A DNA stretch of 64,000 nt, taken from assembly GCA_017469945.1 (NCBI GenBank), contig JAFUFI010000002.1:172939-236938 (forward strand), given 5' to 3'. The notes below the pieces were generated by a model. The model was given only the letters and a program-made list of their open reading frames with translations, was not told the DNA's origin and did not search any database. The first letter of the stretch is position 1, and each line of letters starts with the position of its first letter. A program made the translations under genes and the position numbers. Source of the stretch: Lachnospiraceae bacterium (lineage in GTDB: Bacteria; Bacillota; Clostridia; Lachnospirales; Lachnospiraceae). Positions 1 through 10,357 of the stretch are shown here, one piece after another.

Positions 1-963
1 TGCCCTTGCTGCGGCGGCCCTGCTAAGAGAGAGACCGATACTATGCCTCAGTGGGCAGGTTCATCCTGGTACTTCCTCCGCTATATCGATCCTAAGAATG
101 ACAAAGAGCTTGCAAGCATGGACAAGCTTAAATACTGGCTTCCTGTTGACTGGTACAACGGAGGTATGGAGCATACAACCCTCCACCTTCTCTACTCAAG
201 ATTCTGGCACAGATTCCTTTATGACCAGGGCGTTGTTCCCACAAAAGAGCCTTACGCTAAGCGTACCAGCCACGGCATGATCCTTGGCGAAAACGGCGAG
301 AAGATGTCAAAGAGCCGCGGAAACGTTATCAATCCCGACGATATCGTAAATGACTACGGTGCAGATACCTTACGTACTTATGAGATGTTCATCGGAGCCT
401 TCGACCAGGCTGCTTCATGGAGCGAGGACGGAGTTAAGGGATGCAGAAGATTCCTTGAGAGGGTTTGGAAGCTTCAGGAGATCCTGGTAGACGGAGATGA
501 GTACTCTTCAGACCTTGAAGCCAAGATGCACCAGACCATCAAGAAGGTTTCAAACGACTTCGAGACCCTTAAGTACAACACAGGAATCGCTGCTATGATG
601 GCTCTTATCAACGAGTTCTACAAAAAAGGCAGTGTAAATAGGGCAGAATTCAGCGCCTTCTTAAGACTTCTTGCGCCTGTAGCTCCTCATATTACAGAAG
701 AGCTCTGGCAGGCAAACGGATACGAAGGCAGACTTTACAACGCTTCATGGCCCGAGTATTCAGACGAGAAGTGCGTAGAATCAACCGTTACGATCGCGGT
801 TCAGGTAAACGGAAAGCTTCGTGCCACAATCCAGGCTCCCAAGGACGGAGACAAGGATGCGATCATCGCACAGGCAAAGGAAGCTGCCGCTGAAAAGATT
901 ACCGGAAACATTATTAAAGAAATCTATGTTCCCGGAAAGATCGTAAATATCGTTTGCAAATAA
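1..963 (+). CDS. leuS: Leucyl-tRNA synthetase, C-terminal part (5' end outside window)
   Basis: Class I aminoacyl-tRNA synthetase that charges tRNA-Leu in the cytoplasm. The reading frame is open from base 1, so the gene starts upstream and only about 320 C-terminal codons are seen. The sequence contains the family stretch [15 protein letters not shown], the KMSKS loop ([15 protein letters not shown], near 298-342) that closes over ATP, the anticodon-binding helical domain and the small C-terminal domain ending in the typical VPGKIVNIV. No damage is seen in the visible part. A gap of 50 bases without an obvious terminator separates it from the sortase gene, so read-through is possible. Identification is firm. 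Confidence 0.97.
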   Translation, partial: CPCCGGPAKRETDTMPQWAGSSWYFLRYIDPKNDKELASMDKLKYWLPVDWYNGGMEHTTLHLLYSRFWHRFLYDQGVVPTKEPYAKRTSHGMILGENGEKMSKSRGNVINPDDIVNDYGADTLRTYEMFIGAFDQAASWSEDGVKGCRRFLERVWKLQEILVDGDEYSSDLEAKMHQTIKKVSNDFETLKYNTGIAAMMALINEFYKKGSVNRAEFSAFLRLLAPVAPHITEELWQANGYEGRLYNASWPEYSDEKCVESTVTIAVQVNGKLRATIQAPKDGDKDAIIAQAKEAAAEKITGNIIKEIYVPGKIVNIVCK

Positions 964-1013
964 TTGGCTTTGCTAAATGCATCCGATAAAGAAAAACTTA
1001 CCGGAAAGACAAA

Positions 1014-2105
1014 ATGGCAGGAAAAGTATACATTACCGAAGACGGAAAACCAAATAGAGCTAATCCGGCGTCGGGAAACGGAGCCCGCGGGAGCGCGGCA
1101 CCTACCGGAAACAGGCAGGCAGCGCCGGCGGGAAATTCCGTAAACAACAGATTAAATAATGACGCTTTGGGTTACAGAGGAGCGATATCCTCTGCAGCCG
1201 GAGCGGGTAAAAGCGCTGGAACGGGGTCAAAGCGTTCGGCGACAGCAGATGATAAAGAGATTGAGGCTCTTGCCCGCAAGATGCTTAAAAAGAAAGAACA
1301 GCGCCGCAAGGGAATCTCCATAGCTGTGGCGGTTGTGGGCGTTTTAAGTATCGGATTTTTTATTTTTTACTCAGTAGGAGATTACCATAAGTCTATCAGC
1401 TACAAGCCATACTCCGAAATCGTCAAAAGAGGAGAGACGGCCACCAATCAGGCATCGGGTAATGCGGCAGACAGCGGCGTTGTCATCCATTACGATGAAG
1501 AAAAGGAGACTCCCGACGTACTTCCAAAGTTTAAGGACCTTCTTGCTGTAAACAAAAATATCATCGGCTGGCTAAAGATGGACCCTGTTACTGAGAATGC
1601 AAAGGACGGTTTCCCTGTAGCCCAGACTACCAACAACGAGTATTACCTTGACCATGACCTAAAACAAAACAGTGACCGAAACGGTACGATTTTTATGGAC
1701 TGCGCCTGCGACGTTTTAAAGCCCAGCACAAACCTTATTCTCTACGGACATCATATGAGAAGCGGAAATATGTTCGGACTTCTCGAAAAGTACCAGGATG
1801 AAAGCTACTATCAGGACCATAAATACATTTACTTCGACACCCTTTATGAGGAGGGCAAGTACCAGGTTATGTATGTCTTCAGGTCACACGTTTATTCGGA
1901 AACGGAAGTGGCTTTCAAGTACTATCAGTTTATCGACGCGTACAGCGAGGTAGAGTTCGCCTCATATATGCAGGAGATGGCGAATATGTCTCTCTACGAT
2001 ACCGGAGTTGCGGCATCCTACGGAGACAGACTCCTCACCCTTTCAACCTGTGACTATCAGGAAAAGGACGGAAGATTTGTCGTTGTCGCCAAAAAGATCG
2101 ATTAA
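1014..2105 (+). CDS. Class B sortase, membrane-anchored
   Basis: Cysteine transpeptidase that attaches surface proteins to peptidoglycan, acting on the outer face of the membrane. The 363-residue protein has a long low-complexity N-terminus rich in Gly, Ala, Asn and Ser (about residues 1-85), a basic stretch, one membrane segment (about 100-118) and a C-terminal sortase domain. The catalytic His lies in LYGHHMRSG (about residue 246), the Cys in TLSTC (residue 346), and the Arg in GRFVVV (residue 354). The cytoplasmic N-terminus is longer than usual for sortase B. The next gene ends in TPKTG plus membrane anchor, matching the (S/P/N)PxTG signals known for clostridial class B sortases, so it is the likely substrate (inference). 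Confidence 0.92.
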   Translation: MAGKVYITEDGKPNRANPASGNGARGSAAPTGNRQAAPAGNSVNNRLNNDALGYRGAISSAAGAGKSAGTGSKRSATADDKEIEALARKMLKKKEQRRKGISIAVAVVGVLSIGFFIFYSVGDYHKSISYKPYSEIVKRGETATNQASGNAADSGVVIHYDEEKETPDVLPKFKDLLAVNKNIIGWLKMDPVTENAKDGFPVAQTTNNEYYLDHDLKQNSDRNGTIFMDCACDVLKPSTNLILYGHHMRSGNMFGLLEKYQDESYYQDHKYIYFDTLYEEGKYQVMYVFRSHVYSETEVAFKYYQFIDAYSEVEFASYMQEMANMSLYDTGVAASYGDRLLTLSTCDYQEKDGRFVVVAKKID

Positions 2106-2130
2106 TTTTCATTTTCACTCTAAATATCTG

Positions 2131-2185
2131 GCAGGGCTAAACCGATATACAAATTGGATTAGTTTGACCGGGGATAGCCCCTGTC
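2131..2185 (+). promoter_or_regulatory. Possible structured leader upstream of the large surface protein
   Basis: GCAGGGCTA at 2131-2139 can pair with TAGCCCCTGT at 2175-2184 with one bulged C, enclosing about 35 bases. The hairpin is followed by only a short T run, so it may be a weak terminator of the sortase transcript or part of an mRNA leader. No known riboswitch motif was recognised. Confidence 0.25.
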
Positions 2186-2251
2186 TTTAACGGATAAAAT
2201 TTCAGATTTTGCTTGATAACGGATCTTAAGCAATTTATGAGGAGATAAGAT

Positions 2252-5200
2252 ATGGCAAGTTCGACTTCAAAGAAGCCTAAGCTGAGATTAAAGAAGCAAG
2301 TTAAACGGACGCTCGGAGGAATATTCCTCGCGTCCGCTGTTGCCGTTGCTGCAATACCCGCGGGAAGCAGACCCGGCGGTGAAGTAGAAGCTGCAAACGC
2401 TTGTAACGGAACAAATATAAATGAGTATTCCCTTAGTATGACCGGAACGGGAGCAACCACGCAGAAGCCACAGACAAAGGTACCCTACGTAGCCGACACA
2501 GATACCCAGGTATACAGTACCGGTGGTGGTGAGTTCCAGTTTGTGTATGTAAATGACGCCGGCGTTGATAACCCCGGTGAAGCTAACAAATTTGCGGTTA
2601 TTATGGGATTTAATTCCGGCTACCTTGAAGGCGGAACTCTTGAGATACCCAATACCGTAGATGTCTACAGACAGCTCAGTGATAATAACCTTGCACAAGG
2701 TAACTGCCTTGTAGGTAAATCCGGTAACTTCCTTTATTACGCCGAATCCGAGGAAACTACGCCCACATTTACTACGACCGACGTTACAAGTGGCTCAATC
2801 AGCGACTTGGAGCCTTTTAAGAATTATCTAAATATTTATAATGATTACGAAACAACCGGTGCTTTACATGCCCTTTTACTCCAGTACGATCAGGGCTATG
2901 ACTACATGACAAAGACTCCCAACAGAATCAGAATCATCCTGGACAGCAGTACGGAGAACCTTGATCCAAACGATGAAACTAAAGTAATCTCGTACACATA
3001 CAAGTACAAGATCGATCATTATTTCTACAGACCTTGCCTGTATTCAACTATCAGCGCTTGGGATAATTATGCTGCTGACCAGCTCTACTATAATGACAAG
3101 GACGATCCTTCGGATCCCGATGATTGGAAGCTCGCCAAGGATGCCGAATACCAGAAGGTTGAAGGTATTGAAGTAAGATATATCGGTAACCAGTACGTTA
3201 CATACGACACAAGCCAAAACGATTATAAGATAGCGGGAGATGTAACCTCAGGTGCTACAGGTATCTTTGCGGGAGATAAGGGTGCGAACATCAAGACCCT
3301 TATTACGCATGAAAACCTTGCAGGTATAGGAGATTACGCTTTCTACAACTGCGTTGCTCTTGGCAGCATTTCCTTCCAGAACGGACTTATTGCTATCGGA
3401 AACCATGCATTCGAGGGTTGCCGCGGACTTGGACTGGTAAAAATGCCCGATGCTCCTAAGCTTCAGAATATCGGAGCTTATGCATTTAAAGACTGTGTAA
3501 GTCTTACGGGATTGTATATCCCTCACAGTGTTAACCTTCTTTGCGATGGTGTATTTGAGAACTGCACAGGTCTTACATATATCGACCTTACAGGAGACCT
3601 TTGCGATCTTGAGGGAAAACCTGCCGCAGCCGCTGCAAATGTATCCGTTGGTGCGCAGTCATCCCTTTCACAACTAGGTAACCATATCTTTTATGGTTGC
3701 GGAGCTTTAACACAGGTAATATTCCCCAGCAATCTTGGTGCGGGATACTCGCCTACCAACATCAGACATCTTAATATCAATATGTTTGAGGATTGCCCTA
3801 ATCTTGCAAAGATTACGATGCTTTCTCCTTATGTCGATTTTACAAAAGATACCCACGACGGATGTAAATTCGAAGTACAGGATGATGATAACAATGCAAA
3901 CACGGTTTGCTTCCATGATCAGCTTGTAAATCCTGAATTTTACTTTGAAAGTATCGATCCTCCGGCAGCTATACCTCCCAGCACAAATATCGGAGCTTTA
4001 CATAAGCAGTGCCAGGATACCAAGACAGGATATGAGTTTACCTACAAGTATTACGGACAGGAAATGTACGAAGTAACCGTAACGGAAGAGGGCGGCGGTA
4101 AGGCTATCTACCAGGTTGACAATACCAACTCTCTTACGGGATTTGTTGCGAACGGAACTGTAAAATCTCTTACATTCCCCGAGCACTTCGGACCTTACCA
4201 TATTGAGACGATTCCTGCGGGCAGATTCCAGGACAACTGTACTCTTGAAAAGGTAACATTACCTTCTACAATTAACAGCATAGGAGATGCAGCGTTTAAG
4301 GGATGCCATAATCTTACTATGGTTCGTTTTGAAAACGACCAAGTTCAGATAGGAACGGAAGCTTTCAGAACTCAGCAGACACTGGCTCACAAAGCTGAAT
4401 GCCCCGACCATTTAACGGGAAGTCAGTGCCCTCCTATTAAGGGAAACGATCCTAATGATCCTCATTATGATGATCCTCTAGTTCCGTTGTACTTTGTAAC
4501 GACTATATCATCCGACTCGACGCCGTTTAACTACGCTATGAGCGAAGGCGGAAAGTATAACAACAACCTTCAGAACGAGTCTTATCCTATACTCTTCAGC
4601 GGATTTCCCAATCTTTTGGAGATTTCCTACAACAAGGATAAAAACTGTGCTGAGCTTGTAAACTTCCCTACGGTTTTGTCACTCCCTTCATATGCTTCGG
4701 CAAGTAATATTTATCTGAAAGATGAAGAGAAAGAAGCTATTAACCATTACCTTACAAACAATACCGGAACAACCTACGACAAACAGCTTGCCGATGTCCT
4801 TGCAAACCTAACTATCCCCAAGGGAGTTAAGTCTATACAGGACGGCCTCTTTGAGAAGAATACCAACGGCACCAGCCTTGTTAAGATGGGGGTTATCTCC
4901 GAAGGCCTTACGGAAATCGACGTTGTTTACACGCCGAATACTGCATACAACGATTGCAATGTAAATACTTCAACCGGAAAGATTGATGTAACCTTCGACG
5001 GAATCGGAATTGTTGATCCTACGAAGAGCGATTTTGCGGGATGTGAAGGACTTACCAATTTAGAACTTAGAGGTGAAAGTAAAATCACAATCCCTGATTA
5101 TGCTTTCTATGATTGTGAGTCTTTAGCTACAGTTACCATATCACAGCAGGTTGATTCAATAGGAGAACAGGCTTTCTCTGAATGTGACGCTCTTACTGCT

Positions 5201-7837
5201 GTAGATCTCGCCGGAGTTACCGAAATCAAGGACCATGCATTCCTCGGAGATGATGCTCTTGCGGATGTAACGATCTCTGCTGATACTACAACCTTAGGAT
5301 ATGCTCCTTTCAGGCTTTGCAATAAGTTAAATAATGTAAAGTTTGCCGGTAATCCTTACTATACAACAACCAATGGCATTATTTACGGAACAACTTCGGA
5401 TGGTACAAAGACTTCGATCGTCGAGGTACTTCCCGGAAGAAGCTCAAAGACTTTGCAGTCCTCCGAGGCAGATTTAAATATCAAAACACTTGCACAGGAA
5501 TCCTTTGCGGATACCGGAATGCAGATTGTAAACCTTGAGAACTCCAATATTACTAATGTTCCCGAGTATGCGTTCGATAACTGCAATGATCTCGTATCCG
5601 TATACTTGCCGAGCACCTGCTCGCTTATAAATAAATATGCATTCAGAGGATCGGGATTATCGAACCTTACTGTTAATGATTCAGAACTTGACTGTGAGGA
5701 TGGTGCACTTAATCTTATAGAACCTACCTACGACTTTACAACTGGAACAGACCATGGTATTGATTCGGAGAATAATGTTAATCTGACGGTATTTGCTCCT
5801 GCCGAGACTGATGAAAACGGAAACGTTACTAATCCCAGCAAGGCTTATACTTATTTTAAAAACCGAAAGTATCTTGTTCAAGCTCTTGTTCCGGTAGTTC
5901 ATTACTACGTTACTTACTGGGACTACGAGACTGCTACATCAACCAAGCGTACCCTTCGTACCACAGAGGAGTACACCGAAGGTGATACAGTAACAGTTAT
6001 AGACCCTTTACGTACTACTGCTGAAGGATTCACCTTCCTTCACTACGAGAACCGCGACGACACCGATGAGACATATGCATACAGAGACCAGTTTGTAATA
6101 AAGAGTGATCTTGTACTTAATGCTGTTTATGAGGGAATCAAGGAGGAAGTTTATACAGCATCCTTCATTGATACTGACCCTACCACAGGTACTGACAACG
6201 GAACTCTGGTAGAAGGTATAGCTGTTAATCCTACGGTAGATGAATCCGGTAACAGTGTATATGCAATTACCCCTGCACTTATAGCAGGAATTGCTCCTAC
6301 CACAGCCAAAACCGGATACACTTTCTCCGGATGGTCGCCCCTTGATCCCAGAAACGGTAAGACATTTACCTTGGATCAGGTAAATGTTCGCGGAAACGTT
6401 ATTGAATTTAGAGCTTTCTATAAGGCTGATTCAAGTGGAAGCGGTGAAAGCGGAAGTGGAAGTGGAACAGTTACTCCTGTTGATCCTTCAAAGATAGATT
6501 ATTCAACCGATCCTGATGTTGTAGCAGGTAATGCGTTTGTTGCATCCTATTATGCACCTAACGGAATCGATCTTATTACAAGAATTAAGGTTACAAAGGG
6601 CGATAAGGCGCCCAAGGTTGCTTATCCGGAAGCTTTTAAGAAGGGGTATCAGTGGTCTCCTGATCCTTTAGAGACTGTTATGGATGCAAACCACAGCTTC
6701 TACCTTGTTGCATCCGATGATGCGGATGAGAAGGATTCATATACTGCTACATACTATTACACCGATGGTGTTACCGTTTATCAGAAGCTTGAAATTGAAA
6801 AGGACGGAACTCCTCCGAACTTGATGATGCCTGCAGGATATTATCAGTGTGCATGGAGCCCGGATCCTACTTCAATCAAGATGGATAAAGACCTTAGATT
6901 TACTATGGTTGCAGGAGCAAATTATAATCCCGGCTCAGGAACAACAGGTCCTTATTACACACTAACCGTTGTCAATGGATCCGGATCTGGTTCATACCCT
7001 GCCGGAACTCAGGCGATTATAGTAGCTAATGAACCTGAGACCGGAAGACAGTTTGGTAGTTGGACCATCTCGCCGGATAATACAGTAATTGCTTCTAAAG
7101 GATTGTCTGCAACTGTAATTACAATGCCTTCGGAGAACGTTACTGTTACAGCAAACTACATTGCAAAGACAAGCGGCGGCGGAAGTAGCGGAAGTGGAAG
7201 CGGATCAGGCACCGGAACTACTCCTACACCTTCAAAGACCAGCAGCGGAACAACCGTTGTAATCGAGAAGAACGGACTTTCAAATACCGGAGTTGTATCG
7301 GCGGTTGTAAACGGATCATCCGACAACTTTACGATCAAGATCACAGAGCAGAGCGCCGCAAGTGAAGCTGTACTTAAGGCTCTTCAGGCGCAGTTCGGAG
7401 ATGTTAACAAGATCATGTACTTCCCGATGGATATCTCGCTCTACGACGCTTCGGGAGACAAGAAGATTACAGACACAACGGGACTTACCGTAACGATAAC
7501 GCTTCCTTTACCCGATTCCCTTATCCCTTACGGAGGAAACAATAAGGTAGCGGCGGTTGTAAATAACCAGCTTGATATATTAAGCCCCAAGTTTACAACT
7601 ATCAACGGTGTGGACTGTGTAACCTTTACATGTACTCACTTCTCGCCTTACGTTATCTACGTAAATACCGAGCAGATAAGCCTGGCGGGAGACAATTCGA
7701 ACGGACCTTCCGACCAGACCCCTAAGACGGGAGACGGAATTAAGCCCAAGTGGTTCCTTGCGACCGGACTTGCGGCAATCGGCGTATTCTTCTTCGTTTG
7801 GAACGACAAGAGACGCAAGAAAGTAATAGCAAAATAA
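2252..7837 (+). CDS. Giant LPxTG-type BspA-like leucine-rich-repeat surface protein
   Basis: Predicted wall-anchored adhesin of 1861 residues; ligand unknown. An N-terminal basic region and hydrophobic stretch (about residues 20-45) form a signal peptide. Many LRR_5/BspA-type repeats of the form 'IGDYAFYNC..L' occur between about residues 330 and 1180. InlB B-repeat-like units (GYTFSGW, GFTFLHY) follow at about 1210-1390, then Gly/Ser-rich linkers. The C-terminus has a sorting signal TPKTG (residues 1823-1827), a hydrophobic helix and a basic tail NDKRRKKV. The start is supported by GAGGAGATAAG just upstream. It follows the class B sortase gene and precedes a second LRR protein, so the three probably form a surface-display cluster. 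Confidence 0.9.
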   Translation: MASSTSKKPKLRLKKQVKRTLGGIFLASAVAVAAIPAGSRPGGEVEAANACNGTNINEYSLSMTGTGATTQKPQTKVPYVADTDTQVYSTGGGEFQFVYVNDAGVDNPGEANKFAVIMGFNSGYLEGGTLEIPNTVDVYRQLSDNNLAQGNCLVGKSGNFLYYAESEETTPTFTTTDVTSGSISDLEPFKNYLNIYNDYETTGALHALLLQYDQGYDYMTKTPNRIRIILDSSTENLDPNDETKVISYTYKYKIDHYFYRPCLYSTISAWDNYAADQLYYNDKDDPSDPDDWKLAKDAEYQKVEGIEVRYIGNQYVTYDTSQNDYKIAGDVTSGATGIFAGDKGANIKTLITHENLAGIGDYAFYNCVALGSISFQNGLIAIGNHAFEGCRGLGLVKMPDAPKLQNIGAYAFKDCVSLTGLYIPHSVNLLCDGVFENCTGLTYIDLTGDLCDLEGKPAAAAANVSVGAQSSLSQLGNHIFYGCGALTQVIFPSNLGAGYSPTNIRHLNINMFEDCPNLAKITMLSPYVDFTKDTHDGCKFEVQDDDNNANTVCFHDQLVNPEFYFESIDPPAAIPPSTNIGALHKQCQDTKTGYEFTYKYYGQEMYEVTVTEEGGGKAIYQVDNTNSLTGFVANGTVKSLTFPEHFGPYHIETIPAGRFQDNCTLEKVTLPSTINSIGDAAFKGCHNLTMVRFENDQVQIGTEAFRTQQTLAHKAECPDHLTGSQCPPIKGNDPNDPHYDDPLVPLYFVTTISSDSTPFNYAMSEGGKYNNNLQNESYPILFSGFPNLLEISYNKDKNCAELVNFPTVLSLPSYASASNIYLKDEEKEAINHYLTNNTGTTYDKQLADVLANLTIPKGVKSIQDGLFEKNTNGTSLVKMGVISEGLTEIDVVYTPNTAYNDCNVNTSTGKIDVTFDGIGIVDPTKSDFAGCEGLTNLELRGESKITIPDYAFYDCESLATVTISQQVDSIGEQAFSECDALTAVDLAGVTEIKDHAFLGDDALADVTISADTTTLGYAPFRLCNKLNNVKFAGNPYYTTTNGIIYGTTSDGTKTSIVEVLPGRSSKTLQSSEADLNIKTLAQESFADTGMQIVNLENSNITNVPEYAFDNCNDLVSVYLPSTCSLINKYAFRGSGLSNLTVNDSELDCEDGALNLIEPTYDFTTGTDHGIDSENNVNLTVFAPAETDENGNVTNPSKAYTYFKNRKYLVQALVPVVHYYVTYWDYETATSTKRTLRTTEEYTEGDTVTVIDPLRTTAEGFTFLHYENRDDTDETYAYRDQFVIKSDLVLNAVYEGIKEEVYTASFIDTDPTTGTDNGTLVEGIAVNPTVDESGNSVYAITPALIAGIAPTTAKTGYTFSGWSPLDPRNGKTFTLDQVNVRGNVIEFRAFYKADSSGSGESGSGSGTVTPVDPSKIDYSTDPDVVAGNAFVASYYAPNGIDLITRIKVTKGDKAPKVAYPEAFKKGYQWSPDPLETVMDANHSFYLVASDDADEKDSYTATYYYTDGVTVYQKLEIEKDGTPPNLMMPAGYYQCAWSPDPTSIKMDKDLRFTMVAGANYNPGSGTTGPYYTLTVVNGSGSGSYPAGTQAIIVANEPETGRQFGSWTISPDNTVIASKGLSATVITMPSENVTVTANYIAKTSGGGSSGSGSGSGTGTTPTPSKTSSGTTVVIEKNGLSNTGVVSAVVNGSSDNFTIKITEQSAASEAVLKALQAQFGDVNKIMYFPMDISLYDASGDKKITDTTGLTVTITLPLPDSLIPYGGNNKVAAVVNNQLDILSPKFTTINGVDCVTFTCTHFSPYVIYVNTEQISLAGDNSNGPSDQTPKTGDGIKPKWFLATGLAAIGVFFFVWNDKRRKKVIAK

Positions 7838-7849
7838 TTGTGTTAAGCG

Positions 7850-7872
7850 ATGCCTCTCTTTTTGGGAGGCAT
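7850..7872 (+). terminator. Hairpin between the two surface-protein genes
   Basis: ATGCCTCTC and GGGAGGCAT form a 9-bp stem (one G-U pair) with a TTTTT loop, 13 bases after the stop codon. No U-tract follows, so it may be a processing or stability hairpin rather than a full intrinsic terminator. Confidence 0.4.
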
Positions 7873-7897
7873 TGTTAAACAAGAGGCTGTGAGTAAT

Positions 7898-10228
7898 ATG
7901 AAAAAAATACGAAAGCTGCTCGGCGCGCTGCTGCTTATATTGTCAGTAGTAACCATGCAGCTTCCGGCTTTTGGGGCGGAGGCTGCATCTACGACGCAGA
8001 CCGTCACCGAGTTTGTCGTCGATAAGGACGGCGTTTTAACAAAATACAACGGCACTTCATCGAGTGCCATCATACCCTCTAATGTTATAACCATTGGCAC
8101 GGATGCTTTCAAGGGCAATACCAAGATTACATCCGTTGTCATTCCTAATACTGTAAAAAGTATAGAGCCCTACGCTTTTTGGAACTGTAGCTCGCTGTCG
8201 ATGGTTTCCATCGGTACCGGGCTTAGTGAGATTGGAGATTTTGCTTTTGCAAACTGCAAGAGCTTATCCAGCGCCAATATTCCTTCAAATATTAAGCGCA
8301 TCGGAATCTACGCTTTTGAGGACGATTACAATCTTACGGATATCACAATCCCCATCGAGACAATGGACATCCATGAGACTGCCTTCGACGGATGCTATAA
8401 GCTTGTAATTCACGCGATGGAAGGGTCTTACCCTTGGAAGTACGCTGAGAAGTTTTACGAAAGACAAAAAGAATTCCCCGAGTATGAGGATGTTGCAAAT
8501 TACAATCCTGATGGAAATACGGACGGAAACGGATCGGGAAGCGGAGATGGAACCGGCTCAGGGGACTCTAATGGCGGAAATGGTGGCTCTGAGGGCATTA
8601 GTAACGGAAAGCCCGCTACCAATCCTGACGGAACCGGTACCGGAGAATCTACTATAATATCTAATGAAACCGGAACAGAGCTTGCCAGCGTACACATCGT
8701 CGGAAATAAAGCTGTGATGTTTATGAACGGCTCAAGTCCTACTGTCTACTTCGGAAATCAAGGCGGAGGTGCTGTGGACAATTCCGACGGCTCTACTGAC
8801 GGAACCGGCTCGGGAACAGGTATGGACGAAAACGCCGATATGGCGACAAGCGGACTTCTTCCAAAGTATACGATAGTTGACAACAGCACTGTTGCCGACC
8901 AGGCATACTACCTTGACGGAAAGCTCGGCTACGTAACATTACCTTCTACTATAAAGGAAATCGGACAGTTTTCCTACGCAAGAAGCAGCTTAAGCTCAAT
9001 CGTCCTTCCCGAAGGACTTGAAACCATCGGTTACGGTGCTTTTTACCACTGCGACAATTTAGGATACATAACTATCCCCGAGAGTATAAAAAAGATTGAG
9101 CCTAAGGCTTTTGATTATTCCGCTTACTATGCGGCTTTTATGAGCGGAGCTTTAGAAGGGGATTTTTTAATAAGCGGCCCTGCCATTTTAGCCTATAAGG
9201 GAAGCGATGAGGAAATCGTAATCCCGGATGGCGTAAAGATTATCGCGGCCCAGGCCTTCAAGGATAATACTTCTGTTAAAAGCGTTACTTTCCCGGAGAG
9301 CCTTGTAAGCGTAGGAGAGGAAGCTTTTTGCGGATGCAAGAATCTGACAACGGTTAATCTTGAGGCGACTGCTTTAGAGAGCGTTCTTGACAGAGCCTTC
9401 TACGATACGGCTGTTTTATCGGCAACGCTCCCCGAGAGCTTTTCCGAGATTGGAATTAACGCTTTTGATTCTGACTGCACCCTTGGTTACAGCGGCAATA
9501 CATCTCCGACGGTTACTCATGAAAATACTGCCGAGAGGCTTTCAAACGAGGACTTCAGACTTAATGCCTACAAGACGGATCTTTCGGTTGTATCCGAAAG
9601 CAGCGGGAAGGTCGGAGTAAACGTAAGCGGAGTTGAAGGCGCGGTAGGATCCCTTGAAGGGGCAAAGAGTCCCTACTATCTTAATATAAAAGAGATAGGA
9701 GAGACAGATGACGGCAGCTTACAGATTGCTATTGCCATAGACCGAGCAAAGGCATTTTTGTCTGACAGACAGTTTACGGGCGGAGCATATTACGATATCG
9801 AGCTTACGGACAAGAGCGGAATCTCTATTACGAAGCTTGGACATACCGCTTTAACGGTAGCTATCCCAAGACCCGAAAAGCTTTCGAAGGACAAAGCGCT
9901 TACCGTTCTTACTATAGACAGAAACGGACAGCTCGAGGAGCTTTCTCCGGATATCGTCGAATCAGGCGATAAGACTTATGTTAGATTTGATACTTATCAT
10001 TTATCGCCCTTTGCGATATTTGAGAAGGCGGACAGCTTATCCGATGGTGATATCCTGACCGCGGAAAATGTTTTGGAGGCACATGCCGCTCCGCCTGCAG
10101 ATGAGCTTTCGGCAAAGGAGAGCTTTAAAAACTGGCTCTATTTAAAGAGGTTTAGGATACTGCCTGCGGCAGCACTTCTTATTGGTGGCTTTGTACTTAT
10201 ACTTTATAAGAAAAAAAGATTTAACTAA
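7898..10228 (+). CDS. Membrane-anchored BspA-like leucine-rich-repeat protein
   Basis: Exported protein of 776 residues. I chose the ATG at 7898 because it gives a clean signal peptide (MKKIRKLLGALLLILSVV, then a cleavage region near GAEAA); an in-frame ATG at 7850 would place a hairpin inside the gene. LRR_5/BspA-like repeats (ITIGTDAFKGN, IGDFAFANC) occur at about residues 45-185 and again at 335-530, separated by a Gly/Ser/Asp-rich linker. The end has one membrane helix (PAAALLIGGFVLILY) and a short KKKRF tail, with no LPxTG-like motif. It therefore appears membrane-anchored, unlike its larger neighbour. A role in adhesion is inferred. Confidence 0.85.
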   Translation: MKKIRKLLGALLLILSVVTMQLPAFGAEAASTTQTVTEFVVDKDGVLTKYNGTSSSAIIPSNVITIGTDAFKGNTKITSVVIPNTVKSIEPYAFWNCSSLSMVSIGTGLSEIGDFAFANCKSLSSANIPSNIKRIGIYAFEDDYNLTDITIPIETMDIHETAFDGCYKLVIHAMEGSYPWKYAEKFYERQKEFPEYEDVANYNPDGNTDGNGSGSGDGTGSGDSNGGNGGSEGISNGKPATNPDGTGTGESTIISNETGTELASVHIVGNKAVMFMNGSSPTVYFGNQGGGAVDNSDGSTDGTGSGTGMDENADMATSGLLPKYTIVDNSTVADQAYYLDGKLGYVTLPSTIKEIGQFSYARSSLSSIVLPEGLETIGYGAFYHCDNLGYITIPESIKKIEPKAFDYSAYYAAFMSGALEGDFLISGPAILAYKGSDEEIVIPDGVKIIAAQAFKDNTSVKSVTFPESLVSVGEEAFCGCKNLTTVNLEATALESVLDRAFYDTAVLSATLPESFSEIGINAFDSDCTLGYSGNTSPTVTHENTAERLSNEDFRLNAYKTDLSVVSESSGKVGVNVSGVEGAVGSLEGAKSPYYLNIKEIGETDDGSLQIAIAIDRAKAFLSDRQFTGGAYYDIELTDKSGISITKLGHTALTVAIPRPEKLSKDKALTVLTIDRNGQLEELSPDIVESGDKTYVRFDTYHLSPFAIFEKADSLSDGDILTAENVLEAHAAPPADELSAKESFKNWLYLKRFRILPAAALLIGGFVLILYKKKRFN

Positions 10229-10249
10229 ATCAAATATGTATGCTATAAT
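10221..10249 (+). promoter_or_regulatory. Promoter of pilB
   Basis: TATAAT at 10244-10249 is preceded by TATGC (extended -10 TGn) and, at 17 bases, by TTAACT. The same TATGCTATAAT string lies upstream of pilC at 16905-16914, suggesting shared control of the two split halves of the pilus locus. Confidence 0.6.
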
Positions 10250-10357
10250 TATAGGGCTTGGAATATTTTTTCAGGCTCTATTTTGCTTTAAAAGTTTTTT
10301 TAAGAAAAGGCAGGAAGCTTTTTCTAAATATATTATAACCAAGGGGTAGAATTTAGA

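Noticed and set aside
2137..2698. Minus-strand open frames over the start of the large surface protein
   Set aside because: They are shadows of the + strand gene with no ribosome site or family resemblance; this holds for the other long antisense frames too.
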